Notes: generated by a model from the sequence alone, not told the origin. A stretch of DNA of 64,000 nt from Flavobacterium denitrificans DSM 15936 (GCF_000425445.1 NZ_AUDL01000011.1:124001-188000), one strand, 5' to 3'. Positions 35,593 through 44,138 are shown, numbered from the stretch's first letter. Translations and numbers: made by a program.

Positions 35593-37191
35593 ATGAAAAA
35601 GAAATCTTTTTTAAATAGATATAGTTTGCTTTTTATAGCAACAGCGCTTCTGACTTTTGCATCATGTTCAGATGATTTTACGGATAGACCTTCTGAAGAT
35701 GGAATAAGTTTGGACTCTTACTACAGCACAAATGATCAGGTTTCATCGGCTACAAATGGTATGTACAGCAGAACTTGGTTCCAAATGTATAACAAGTTTT
35801 GGTGGGCGCTTGAAGTGGGTTCAGGAAATATGTATTCAGGTTCGCCAGACGTTAGCGGATTGAGAACATTTTCATTGAACGGAAGTGATCCTGAGTTGGT
35901 AAACGGTTGGTCTTCATTGTGGGCAAATGTACAGCAGTCTAATATGATTATTAACTTTTTGGAGGCTAGAGTAGGTCCCGAAGTTGATAAAACGGTGTTG
36001 AATAATACAGTTGGAGAGGCTTATTTCATGAGAGCGACTGCTTATTTTGATTTGGTAAGGCTTTGGGGGCCGGTGCCAATCATTGAAAATCCGCTTGATT
36101 ACACAAGTAATCCATATGTAAATACAAATACAGTTGCAGATATTTACAAATTGATCACAATGGATTATTTAAAAGCTATTGAATTGTTGGCTTCTAAAAC
36201 TAGAGGGGCAAATTATGCAAACAATGGTCACGTTTCTAAAGGTTCTGCAAGAGCAATGTTGGCAAAAGTGTATTTGTACCAAAAAGATTATGCTAATGCA
36301 AGAGCAATGGCCGAAGCAGTAATTAGCAGTGGAGAATTTAAACTTTTAGGTGGTGATCAGTTGCCAGGGAAAAGTTTTGCAGATTTGTACACGTATGCAA
36401 ACAATAATAATGAAGAGTCAATTTTTGCTATTCAGTGGAAAGGAGACGGAGCTTATGGTTCAGCTAATAACTGTAACACGCAATTTGGATTCCAAGATGG
36501 AACATTGTCAACATCTAATGCGTCTTATGCAGGGGTTTTTGGGCCAAGCCAGGAAGTTATGCTGTCTTTATATGGAGACGGCGATTTAAGAAAACATGAA
36601 ACAGTAATGATAGGTGGTGATACATATCCTAACATCAAAACAACACAAGGAATTGGTTTTACAGTTCCTACAGGAAAAGATCTGGCACAGGCATCTGGCG
36701 GCGCTATCAAAAAATACTGTATTGGTGTGGTAAACGGAGCCGTTACGGGTCAAGCAGACGCATGGGCAATGATGGACAACAATACTTATAAAATGCGTTA
36801 CGCAGAATTATTGCTGATTCATGCTGAAGCTGTTTTAGGTGCTGGTGCTAGTACAACAGATGCAAGTGCATTAAATTCGATTAATCAAGTTAGAAGAAGA
36901 GCAGGTTTGGGAAATTTAACTTCAATTACTTTTGATGATATCTTTTTAGAAAGAAGAAAAGAATTATGTTTTGAAGGAGATTATTGGTTTGACTTAGGTC
37001 GTATTGATAAGAACAAAGCCATTGCGATCATGTCGGCTCAAAACAGAGGCGACCGATATGGTGAGCGTCATTATACGCCTGTATACAGCCAAGATCATGC
37101 AGCAAATGACTTCTATATGGATTATCCGGACAATGAGGTGGCTAAAAATCCTAAATTATTACAAGCACCAGTTCCGTATACTTTTAAATAA
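35593..37191 (+). CDS. SusD/RagB-type glycan-binding lipoprotein
   Basis: A 532-residue lipoprotein with signal ALLTFASC (Cys25) followed by SDDFTD, an acidic stretch consistent with surface export. The N-terminal TPR-like helices (VGEAYFMRATAYFDLVRLWG) and the C-terminal RagB/SusD region (RYAELLLIHAEAVL, INQVRRRAGL, FLERRKELCFEGDYWFDLGR) are clear. It forms the lid of the SusCD complex and binds the incoming glycan. It is 11 bp after susC and 19 bp before the IPT/TIG lipoprotein gene. Confidence 0.95.
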   Translation: MKKKSFLNRYSLLFIATALLTFASCSDDFTDRPSEDGISLDSYYSTNDQVSSATNGMYSRTWFQMYNKFWWALEVGSGNMYSGSPDVSGLRTFSLNGSDPELVNGWSSLWANVQQSNMIINFLEARVGPEVDKTVLNNTVGEAYFMRATAYFDLVRLWGPVPIIENPLDYTSNPYVNTNTVADIYKLITMDYLKAIELLASKTRGANYANNGHVSKGSARAMLAKVYLYQKDYANARAMAEAVISSGEFKLLGGDQLPGKSFADLYTYANNNNEESIFAIQWKGDGAYGSANNCNTQFGFQDGTLSTSNASYAGVFGPSQEVMLSLYGDGDLRKHETVMIGGDTYPNIKTTQGIGFTVPTGKDLAQASGGAIKKYCIGVVNGAVTGQADAWAMMDNNTYKMRYAELLLIHAEAVLGAGASTTDASALNSINQVRRRAGLGNLTSITFDDIFLERRKELCFEGDYWFDLGRIDKNKAIAIMSAQNRGDRYGERHYTPVYSQDHAANDFYMDYPDNEVAKNPKLLQAPVPYTFK

Positions 37192-37210
37192 TTACTAAAA
37201 TTTGACAATT

Positions 37211-38248
37211 ATGAAAAATATAAAAATAAAATACCTTTTGCCTCTTATTATGGCATTTATGGTGCTGGGTGTCTTTGCTTCATGCGACAATGATGAGGCT
37301 TCGGGTGGTTCTGGAGGTGCTCCTGTAATTACAAGTGTAGCAAAATCTGTTGAAGGAGATCTAGTTCCGGTTAAGGTTGGAGATCCTAAAAATTACTATA
37401 TCATTCAGGGAACAGGTCTTGCGAATGTAACAAAAATCTATTTTAATGATTTTGATACATATTTCAACCCGACAATGGTTACTGACACTGCAATATTTGT
37501 TTTGATCGACGAAAAAACGCCGTATGCAAATTCAAGTAATAAATTAAAATTAGTTACAAAAACGGGAACTGTTCTGTATGATTTTGTGATTGCGCCGCCA
37601 ACACCAAAATTAGAGAGCTATAATTCTATTAATGCTGCTGAAGGTGAAATTGTAACAGTTTATGGTGACTATTTCTTGAATCCAACTGTAAAAGTAGGAA
37701 CAGCAGATGTACCTTTGATTTCTTCAACATTGACTGAAATTAAATTTAAAATGCCAGCTAATGCAACAGATAAATATGTTACTGTGACAAATATTTCTGG
37801 TTCAACAGTTTCAGAAGAAGCAATTGGTTCTGCATTATATGATGATGTTTTGCAAGGTGACGCAGGACATTGGTTGTGGAATGGTGCTGATACTTTTGAT
37901 ACAGACTTTAAAGATGATAAAGTTCAGGGGAAATCTTCTATTAAATTTGTGTTTGGAGGATGGAATGGTGCTGATATGAAATTTAATTCTAGAAATGTTT
38001 CAAAGTATAAAGCTTTTAGAGTAAAAGTGAAATCGGGATCAACAAATACCGCTGCAAGCGTAATATTTGTTTTTGGCGGATGGGCTTATCAAATTAAAAA
38101 AACAATAACTCCAAATTGGACTACAATTGAAATTCCGTTTTCAGATATTGGAAATCCAACTACTTTCGATCAGTTGACACTTCAAGAATCGGGTAATTTT
38201 GGAGGAAATACAATTCTTATGGATGACATGGGATTTGTTTTGAAATAG
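37211..38248 (+). CDS. IPT/TIG-domain surface glycan-binding lipoprotein (SGBP-like)
   Basis: The ATG at 37211 was chosen over an in-frame TTG nine bases earlier because it gives a clean signal MKNIKIKYLLPLIMAFMVLG and lipobox ending in Cys25. The 345-residue protein continues with the acidic DNDEA, then two IPT/TIG-like domains (about 38-120 and 121-205; IQGTGLANVTKIYFND, YGDYFLNPTVKVGTADV). A C-terminal beta-sandwich (about 210-345) contains two Trp-rich FVFGGW motifs likely to contact sugar. Position right after SusD and domain layout match the surface glycan-binding proteins of Bacteroidota PULs. The exact ligand is inferred to be mannan. A strong terminator follows the gene. Confidence 0.82.
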   Translation: MKNIKIKYLLPLIMAFMVLGVFASCDNDEASGGSGGAPVITSVAKSVEGDLVPVKVGDPKNYYIIQGTGLANVTKIYFNDFDTYFNPTMVTDTAIFVLIDEKTPYANSSNKLKLVTKTGTVLYDFVIAPPTPKLESYNSINAAEGEIVTVYGDYFLNPTVKVGTADVPLISSTLTEIKFKMPANATDKYVTVTNISGSTVSEEAIGSALYDDVLQGDAGHWLWNGADTFDTDFKDDKVQGKSSIKFVFGGWNGADMKFNSRNVSKYKAFRVKVKSGSTNTAASVIFVFGGWAYQIKKTITPNWTTIEIPFSDIGNPTTFDQLTLQESGNFGGNTILMDDMGFVLK

Positions 38249-38278
38249 TAAGCAATATTTTGGTTTGAGTTTTGTTGA

Positions 38279-38316
38279 AATATTCCCTAATCACTTAATT
38301 AGGGAATATTTTTTTT
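38279..38316 (+). terminator. Terminator or attenuator inside the rightward PUL arm
   Basis: Arms AATATTCCCTAAT and ATTAGGGAATATT form a 13-bp perfect stem with a 6-nt loop, followed by six T residues. It lies between the glycan-binding lipoprotein and GH27 genes. Confidence 0.9.
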
Positions 38317-38341
38317 AGAATAATTAATTAGAAGTTTTAAA

Positions 38342-39574
38342 ATGAAAAAGATTATTTCAGTACTTGTTTTAGTTGTTTCGACCTTAAGTTTCGGACAAGG
38401 AAATACACACAATCAAACAGGAGGGAAATTTGAAGGTTTAGCCATGACGCCGCCAATGGGATGGAACTCATGGAATACTTTTGCAACCAATATTGACGAA
38501 AAATTAGTTAAAGAAACGGCTGACATCATGGTGTCGTCAGGTTTAGCCGCTGCGGGATATAATTATATTGTATTAGATGACGGCTGGATGACTAAAGAAC
38601 GTGATGCTAATGGGGATTTAATTCCTGATCCAGTAAAATTTCCTAGCGGAATGAAAGCCCTTGTTGATTATGTACACGGCAAAGGTTTGAAATTTGGTTT
38701 GTATAATTGTGCAGGAACGCAAACTTGCGCTGGATACCCAGGAACTCGTGGTTACGAATATCAAGATGCACGTTTTTATGCAAAATTAGGAATTGATTTC
38801 CTGAAATATGATTGGTGTAATACTAAAGGAATTACGGCTCCCGAAGCATATACTACAATGAGTAATGCATTAAAAACTGCAGGAAGGCCAATTGTTTTCA
38901 GTCTTTGTGAATGGGGAGACAATCAGCCATGGGAATGGGGAAAGCCAGTTGGGAATCTTTGGAGAATTTCGGGTGATATTTATCCGTGTTTTGACTGTGA
39001 GTACAAGCATCCAGAAAATTGGTCGTCTTGGGGATTCATGAAAATTGCCGAAATGAGAAAAGATATTCGTAAATATTCGGGCCCAGATCATTGGAATGAT
39101 TTTGATATGATGGAGGTTGGAAACGAAATGAATGATACTGAAGACAAAGCGCATTTTGCAATGTGGTGCATGCTGTCGTCGCCATTATTTACAGGAAACG
39201 ATTATCGAAAAATGTCCAAAGAAACATTGGCAATTTTGACGAATAAAGATTTGATTGCGGTAAATCAAGATAAACTCGGAATTCAAGGATTTAAATATTC
39301 GGCAGAAGATGGTTTGGAAGTTTGGGTCAAGCCTTTATCAGATGGAAATTGGGCGATTACTTTTCTAAACAGAAGTGAGGTCGCTAAAAAGGTTAATTTT
39401 GATTTTAAAAAGAATGCTATTAAAGATGCTGATTTTGGTTTTGAAGCCGATTTCAATAAAATGACTTACAAAATAAAAGATCTTTGGAAAAACAAAGAAA
39501 TCGGAACTACTAAAAAGAGTTTTGTTTCAGATCTTGCTTCCCATGATGTAATTACACTTCGATTAATCCCTTAA
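38342..39574 (+). CDS. GH27 alpha-galactosidase
   Basis: A 410-residue secreted enzyme with a signal peptide (1-18, ending LSFG). The family motifs are TPPMGWNSWNTF (36-47), YIVLDDGWM (75-83), FLKYDWCN with the nucleophile Asp157, and GPDHWNDFDMMEVGN with the acid/base aspartate at about 253-255. A C-terminal all-beta domain (about 310-405) is present. It releases alpha-1,6-galactose from galactomannan or galacto-manno-oligosaccharides. It follows the attenuator-like hairpin and precedes GH5 by 11 bp. Confidence 0.93.
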   Translation: MKKIISVLVLVVSTLSFGQGNTHNQTGGKFEGLAMTPPMGWNSWNTFATNIDEKLVKETADIMVSSGLAAAGYNYIVLDDGWMTKERDANGDLIPDPVKFPSGMKALVDYVHGKGLKFGLYNCAGTQTCAGYPGTRGYEYQDARFYAKLGIDFLKYDWCNTKGITAPEAYTTMSNALKTAGRPIVFSLCEWGDNQPWEWGKPVGNLWRISGDIYPCFDCEYKHPENWSSWGFMKIAEMRKDIRKYSGPDHWNDFDMMEVGNEMNDTEDKAHFAMWCMLSSPLFTGNDYRKMSKETLAILTNKDLIAVNQDKLGIQGFKYSAEDGLEVWVKPLSDGNWAITFLNRSEVAKKVNFDFKKNAIKDADFGFEADFNKMTYKIKDLWKNKEIGTTKKSFVSDLASHDVITLRLIP

Positions 39575-39585
39575 ATTTAAAATTT

Positions 39586-40551
39586 ATGAAATCAGAAGCT
39601 CATCTTTTTACTCTTGTTTTATTGATAATTACGTACAATTTGCAAGCTCAGTTTGTGAAAAAACACGGTCAATTAAGTGTGGAGGGGACTCAGTTGGTGG
39701 ATCAGAATAATGAACCTGTTGTGTTGCGAGGTTTGAGTTTTGGCTGGCACAGCATGTGGCCGAGATTTTACAATGAAAAAGCAGTTAGCTGGCTGAAAAA
39801 AGATTTTAATTGCAATGTGGTTCGCGCCGCAACGGGTATTGAGTTAGGAGAAATGTCGTATTTGAAAGATCCGCAGTTTGCTAAAGAAAAGATTGAGGCC
39901 GTTGTAAATGGTGCTGTAAAATCAGATATTTATGTAGTTATCGATTGGCACAGTCATAATATTAATCTGAAAGAAGCTTCGGCTTTTTTTGCTGAGATGT
40001 CAAAAAAATATGCAAAGTATCCTAATATAATATATGAGGTATTTAATGAGCCAGATTATGAAACTTGGTGGGAGGTTAAAGCTTATGCTGAAGAAATTAT
40101 TCGAGTAATTAGAGAAAATGATCCTAATAATGTCATTTTGGTCGGTTGTCCGCATTGGGATCAAGATGTCAACCTTCCTGCCGAAGATCCCATTATAGGA
40201 TATTCTAATATAATGTACACTATGCATTTTTATGCCGCAACTCACGGGAAAGAATTACGAGATAGAACGGACGCTGCAATAAAGAAGGGATTGCCGGTTT
40301 TTATTTCTGAATCTGCTGGAATGGAAGCTTCTGGGGATGGCCCCTTAAATATGAAAGCTTGGCAAGAATACATTGATTGGATGGAAGCGAATAAGCTAAG
40401 CTGGATAACTTGGTCTGTCTCTGATAAAGAGGAAACGTGTTCTATTCTCAAGAAAACTGCAAAATCTGAAGGGAAATGGAAAGATGAGGATTTAAAAGAA
40501 TCGGGAATCAAGGTTAAGGAGTTTTTAAGAAAATATAATAAACAGGAATAA
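39586..40551 (+). CDS. GH5 endo-beta-glycanase (cellulase/mannanase), probable subfamily 2
   Basis: A 321-residue secreted enzyme with a signal peptide (1-22, ending LQAQ). The start HGQLSVEGTQLVDQNNEPVV and LRGLSFGWHSMW are typical of GH5_2. The acid/base is Glu155 in YEVFNEPDYETW, and the nucleophile is Glu242 in PVFISESAG. Conserved WHSHN and TMHFYAATH also fit. Most GH5_2 enzymes cut beta-1,4-glucan, so here it may attack the glucose-containing part of glucomannan; mannanase activity is also possible. It is the last gene of the rightward arm and is closed by a strong terminator. Confidence 0.88.
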   Translation: MKSEAHLFTLVLLIITYNLQAQFVKKHGQLSVEGTQLVDQNNEPVVLRGLSFGWHSMWPRFYNEKAVSWLKKDFNCNVVRAATGIELGEMSYLKDPQFAKEKIEAVVNGAVKSDIYVVIDWHSHNINLKEASAFFAEMSKKYAKYPNIIYEVFNEPDYETWWEVKAYAEEIIRVIRENDPNNVILVGCPHWDQDVNLPAEDPIIGYSNIMYTMHFYAATHGKELRDRTDAAIKKGLPVFISESAGMEASGDGPLNMKAWQEYIDWMEANKLSWITWSVSDKEETCSILKKTAKSEGKWKDEDLKESGIKVKEFLRKYNKQE

Positions 40552-40574
40552 TGTAATTGTTCTATTTCAGTTGT

Positions 40575-40606
40575 AAGCCTGTCCATTTTTTGGACAGGCT
40601 TTTTTG
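40575..40606 (+). terminator. Terminator at the end of the rightward PUL arm
   Basis: Arms AAGCCTGTCCA and TGGACAGGCTT form an 11-bp perfect stem with a 5-T loop, followed by a T tract, 24 bp after the GH5 stop codon. Confidence 0.93.
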
Positions 40607-40894
40607 TTTTTTTACCAAATATTGATTTGTACAAGTCAAGAACGTGGAGTTGTTTTGTAGGGGTGTTTTTGTAGGAATTTTATTTTTGTATAAAAGTGTT
40701 TTTTTTGAAAATTTAAATTCGGATATTATTTACTTTATTTTTTATTTTTAAATCAGTACCCCTAAAATTTCAGGGGGTGTTAATGTTTTTGCTTGTATTT
40801 TTTGCTGTTTTACTACTAAATTTATGGTTGGTTTTTGTTTAAACCCTGTTTTTTGTTGTTTTAAAGATGAAAATGCATTGTTGAATTTTCAAAA

Positions 40895-41110
40895 ATGAAT
40901 CCGTATAAATGCCAAATAACGATTATTGGTGTCTTAATTTTTGTAATCCATAATTCTGCTTGTAAAACATCAAAAAAGTACTTTTCGATTGTTCTACTCA
41001 TGCAAAAGTTAATAAATTCGCTAATGAAAACGAAGGGGATTTTAGCGGAAGATGAGGGACTTTTTGGAATGACATATACTATTAATTACAGCTATATAAA
41101 GATTAACTAA
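40895..41110 (+). pseudogene. Short degraded-looking reading frame with lipoprotein-like start
   Basis: The 71-codon frame begins MNPYKCQITIIGVLIFVIHN followed by SAC, like a lipoprotein signal, but its second half looks unlike protein. From about 40976 a different frame reads VLFDCSTHAKVNKFANENEG before a stop, and this has normal composition. A frameshifted remnant of a small lipoprotein gene is one reading; a chance frame is the other. Confidence 0.3.
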
Positions 41111-41145
41111 CCAGAATCAATTAATAACCAAAAACCAATTAAAAC

Positions 41146-42219
41146 ATGAAAAAAGTATTACACATTTTTGCCGCGATGTTAACGAGTTCTTTTGCTTTTG
41201 CCCAAGATGATACAGAAACTCCAGTTTCTCCAGCTACAACATGGGGCGGATCAGCAGATGCATACTATAAATACGATTTTTCTAAACAAATGAATGGATT
41301 AACGAGCTTTACCAACTCTCAGGATTCATTTGAATTAGGAATGGCATCTATCGAAGCTGGACACACCTTCGGAAAAGCCTCTGTATTTGTAGATTTAGGA
41401 TTCGGAAAAAGAGCAGGCGAATTTTCATACAATGAAACAACAGATAAGGATATAACTGCAAAATTTTTAATTAAACAATTATTTTTTACTTACCAAGTTA
41501 CCGAAAAATTCAAGTTTGTTGCGGGTAGCTTCGGTACTCATATAGGATATGAGGTGTTAGATGCTGTGGATAATAAAAACTACAGTATGTCATATGCCTT
41601 TTCTTATGGGCCGTTTTTTAATACAGGTTTAAAAGCGCAATATACTTCAGGGAAGTTTACAGCAATGTTTGGTATTACTAACCCGACAGATTTTAAATCA
41701 GCAATGGATGCGGGTTCGTCTCAAAAAACATATATCGGGCAAGTTGGATATATTGGCGAGACAGGAAGTGCTTATTTGAACTTCACATCAGGAAGTTCAA
41801 ATCCATCTTCAGATGAAAATAAAACGCAATTTGACTTGGTTGCTTCAAAAACAATAAGCGATAGTTTTGCTCTTGGATTTAATGCAACTTATGCTAAGAC
41901 TAAAAATGATTTTATAAGTGCTGATGATGGAGAATGGTTCTCATTAGTAGGATATGCAAATTATTCATTCTCGCCATCATTATTGCTAGCGTACAGAATG
42001 GAATATTTTGATGCTAAAGATGCTGCGCCAAGTTTAGGGACTTTAACAGGTTCAAACGTATTCGCAAACACAGTTTCTTTGAACTATAAAGTTGGAAAAC
42101 TTACTATAATTCCTGAGTTACGATACGATGCTGCATCTGAGGATATCTTTTTGGATAAAGATGCTGCTCCAACGGGAGGATCGTTCTTCGGTTTAATTGC
42201 TACAACATACTCTTTCTAG
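41146..42219 (+). CDS. Outer-membrane beta-barrel porin (BBP2-like)
   Basis: A 357-residue outer-membrane protein with a signal peptide (1-19, ending SFAFAQ). The rest is a series of alternating polar/aromatic strands, with TWGGSADAYYKYDF at the start and a terminal strand ending in LIATTYSF with a final Phe, as required for barrel insertion. The start and the SMASIEAGHTFGK-like segment (seen as GMASIEAGHTFGKASV) resemble putative porins of the BBP2 family in Bacteroidota. The substrate is unknown. It is monocistronic with a long upstream region, a candidate operator palindrome and a terminator. Confidence 0.78.
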   Translation: MKKVLHIFAAMLTSSFAFAQDDTETPVSPATTWGGSADAYYKYDFSKQMNGLTSFTNSQDSFELGMASIEAGHTFGKASVFVDLGFGKRAGEFSYNETTDKDITAKFLIKQLFFTYQVTEKFKFVAGSFGTHIGYEVLDAVDNKNYSMSYAFSYGPFFNTGLKAQYTSGKFTAMFGITNPTDFKSAMDAGSSQKTYIGQVGYIGETGSAYLNFTSGSSNPSSDENKTQFDLVASKTISDSFALGFNATYAKTKNDFISADDGEWFSLVGYANYSFSPSLLLAYRMEYFDAKDAAPSLGTLTGSNVFANTVSLNYKVGKLTIIPELRYDAASEDIFLDKDAAPTGGSFFGLIATTYSF

Positions 42220-42234
42220 AGATAAAGATTGATA

Positions 42235-42252
42235 TTTTTTTTTTTTTTTTTT
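42235..42252 (+). repeat. Homopolymer of 18 T
   Basis: An uninterrupted run of 18 T lies 15 bp after the porin stop codon, just before the terminator hairpin. Confidence 0.9.
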
Positions 42253-42254
42253 GG

Positions 42255-42291
42255 AGCTGTCGGAACATGCTAATGTTTTGGCAGCTTTTTT
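42255..42291 (+). terminator. Terminator of the porin gene
   Basis: AGCTGTCGGAACA pairs with TGTTTTGGCAGCT (with G-U pairs) around a 6-nt loop, followed by five T residues. Confidence 0.8.
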
Positions 42292-42368
42292 ATTTTCTCA
42301 AGTGTAAAATGTGTTATGGAAAAATGTGTGACGTGAATTTTTGCAGTGCTTAATCAGCCTATTTTTAG

Positions 42369-42566
42369 ATGTTGTTTGCGTACTGTATAGACGTACTGTC
42401 CCACACTGTTGCAAGTTTTTTCATTGTAACAGAGTCTTTCAGAATAAAGATCTTAAAAAGACAAGCAGATGCGCGGATTGAACAAATTTACACAGTTGAA
42501 AAAACAGTGGTAATCTCTTTAGGATGCGTAATTTGTGTGCTATTGACAGCAAGATTTGGAAAATAA
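42369..42566 (+). CDS. Hypothetical 65-residue membrane protein
   Basis: A small frame between the porin and the amidase genes. Its C-terminal half reads RQADARIEQIYTVEKTVVIS followed by a hydrophobic stretch (about 46-60) and ends LTARFGK, which looks like a single transmembrane helix with a charged tail. The N-terminal part is less convincing and the true start may be internal. It is followed directly by a bidirectional terminator, which gives weak support. No family was recognised. The rest of the 391-bp gap holds the porin terminator and nothing else seen. Confidence 0.3.
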   Translation: MLFAYCIDVLSHTVASFFIVTESFRIKILKRQADARIEQIYTVEKTVVISLGCVICVLLTARFGK

Positions 42567-42568
42567 AA

Positions 42569-42600
42569 AAAGAGGCTAGAGAGCCTCTTTGTATTTTTTT
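42569..42600. terminator. Bidirectional terminator before the amidase gene end
   Basis: AAAGAGGCT and AGCCTCTTT form a 9-bp stem with a 4-nt loop. T tracts on both strands suit termination of the leftward amidase gene and of any rightward transcript. Confidence 0.85.
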
Positions 42601-42610
42601 GCGGAAACTA

Positions 42611-43522
42611 CTATTGAATTTGCTTTTTGTAAATCGAGTAAATAGTGTCTATTGTTTTTCGATCTAATGTCGCCGTTACATCAGTTTGAATATAATGTAA
42701 TTTGAAAGCCATAATGGCTGCCGATAGATTTTTTGTGTTGTAACCAATTATTCTTAGTGCTGGTTCGATTTTAAAATCAAATGGAGCTTCTTCCAAAACT
42801 TCATCTGGCCAAATCCCGAAACCTTTTTCAGCTAATGTTTTCCACGGGAATAAAGCACTTGGGTCTTGTTTTCTTCCCGGAGCTATATCAGAGTGACCTA
42901 AAATGTTTTGCGTCGGAATATTGTAATCTTTTTTTAATTTTGTTAAAAGAGCAACAAGACTGCTGATTTGGCTTTCTGTGAAAGGTTTAAATCCGTTGTT
43001 GTCTAGTTCAATCCCGATAGAGCTTGAATTGATGTCAGTGTTTTTTCCCCAAGTAGATGCTCCTGCGTGCCATGCTCTTAAATAATCATTAAGCATTTGA
43101 ACTACTTTTCCGTTTTCTGAAATAATATAATGTGCGCTAACCTGTGTTTTTGTTTTGGTAAACGTGCTTATAGTTTGTTTCAGAGAATCTTGAGCTGTAT
43201 GGTGAATGATGATAAAGCTTGGTTTTCTCAAATTGAAATTCACAGTTCCAACCCATTCCGTTGTAATTCCGTTTACTAAATAAGTCGATCCTGTTTTAGA
43301 CAAAGTGTCTTTTATGATGCCCAGTTGTTGCGCATAAGTAGTGTCAATTATTACAGGGCTCACAGCCGGAATTGGTTGCGGATCTTTGCTTGTAATTTGA
43401 TTTTCTAAATTTTTAAGCTGCTGATCATATACCTTTTCAGTTGTTTTATAAGGATTTGTTGAGCAAGAAGTTATTATAATTGCTAAAATCAAATAACACA
43501 AATGTTTCTTTATCATGGTCAT
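42611..43522 (-). CDS. N-acetylmuramoyl-L-alanine amidase, AmpD-like lipoprotein
   Basis: A 303-residue lipoprotein with signal LAIIITSC (Cys20). The amidase_2 domain (about 95-235) contains FIIIHHTAQDS with zinc-ligand His107 or His108, VSAHYIISENGKV, and ILGHSDIAPGRKQDP with the second His and the conserved Lys/Asp region. A C-terminal helical part (about 245-300) resembles a peptidoglycan-binding domain. It would cleave the amide bond between MurNAc and L-Ala in the periplasm during wall turnover. The ATG at 43516 would give an equally good signal. It is 31 bp after the small Gly/Tyr-rich protein gene. Confidence 0.88.
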   Translation of the reverse strand: MTMIKKHLCYLILAIIITSCSTNPYKTTEKVYDQQLKNLENQITSKDPQPIPAVSPVIIDTTYAQQLGIIKDTLSKTGSTYLVNGITTEWVGTVNFNLRKPSFIIIHHTAQDSLKQTISTFTKTKTQVSAHYIISENGKVVQMLNDYLRAWHAGASTWGKNTDINSSSIGIELDNNGFKPFTESQISSLVALLTKLKKDYNIPTQNILGHSDIAPGRKQDPSALFPWKTLAEKGFGIWPDEVLEEAPFDFKIEPALRIIGYNTKNLSAAIMAFKLHYIQTDVTATLDRKTIDTIYSIYKKQIQ

Positions 43523-43553
43523 TTACATTTTGAGATGAAGTTTTTTTTAAATA

Positions 43554-44099
43554 TTATTCTTCAGCTTTTTTTGTTTTTTCTTCTTCGGTTGGTTCTTTAT
43601 GATCTTTAGAGTCCTTTTTCTTTTTTGATTTTTCTTTTTGAACTCCTTTGAAATTTGCCGTGAATTCCTTGTATTTTTCTATTTGATCAGGATTCAAAAA
43701 AGCATTTATTTTTTTAGTAGTGCTTTCTCTTAATGCATTGATCTGTTCAATTTTTTGATCTTGGCTACTGCTTTCATTTTTTAAAAGAATTCCTTGTTCT
43801 TTCATGCTGTCGGCTAACGCGTTTGTTATCGCTATCACTTGAAGGTCATCAAGTTTTAGCTCTGGTTTCATTTGTTCAACGATTTTAGCTGCAGTTTCCT
43901 CGGCAGGAATTTCTTTTGGTTTGCTTGGTGTGCTTGGTGGAGTGGCCATCATGCTTCTGTCCATACCCATTCCGCCACCACGGCCATAACCTCCACCATA
44001 ACCATTATTGTAACCATTGTAGCCTCCATATTGTGCAGATGCTAAATTGAAACAGCATAAAGTGAAAATCAATAGAAAAAATGTGTTCGTAGGTTTCAT
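43554..44099 (-). CDS. Exported protein with Gly/Tyr-rich segment and helical, Lys/Glu-rich tail
   Basis: A 181-residue protein with a signal peptide (1-22, ending SAQ), a low-complexity segment rich in Gly, Tyr and Asn (23-46; YGGYNGYNNGYGGGYGRG), a proline-containing linker, and a helical domain (about 66-155) with LNPDQIEKYKEFTANFKG. The tail is almost all Lys, Glu and Asp. The helical part recalls periplasmic Spy/CpxP-like or Bacteroidota exported proteins of unknown function. It lies between rimO (39 bp) and the amidase gene in the same direction and may be co-transcribed. Function is not assigned. Confidence 0.65.
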   Translation of the reverse strand: MKPTNTFFLLIFTLCCFNLASAQYGGYNGYNNGYGGGYGRGGGMGMDRSMMATPPSTPSKPKEIPAEETAAKIVEQMKPELKLDDLQVIAITNALADSMKEQGILLKNESSSQDQKIEQINALRESTTKKINAFLNPDQIEKYKEFTANFKGVQKEKSKKKKDSKDHKEPTEEEKTKKAEE

Positions 44100-44138
44100 A
44101 ATAGTTTTTATCTAAATTGATAATAGTTTAGCGTAAAT

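Larger units (their letters stand above)
40552..41145. other. Long intergenic region upstream of the porin gene
   Basis: This 594-bp gap contains the PUL terminator (40575-40606), a possible promoter TTG-N23-TATTTTTG (40655-40688), the palindrome ACCCCT-n8-AGGGGGT (40758-40778), and a short degraded-looking reading frame (40895-41110). The rest is AT-rich with no recognisable feature. Confidence 0.6.

Noticed and set aside
37202..37210. TTG start for the IPT/TIG lipoprotein
   Set aside because: The ATG at 37211 gives a standard lipoprotein signal, and the extra three residues add nothing.
40242..40634. 130-codon minus-strand frame across the GH5 end and terminator
   Set aside because: It runs antisense to the GH5 catalytic region and through a strong terminator; its composition is not protein-like.
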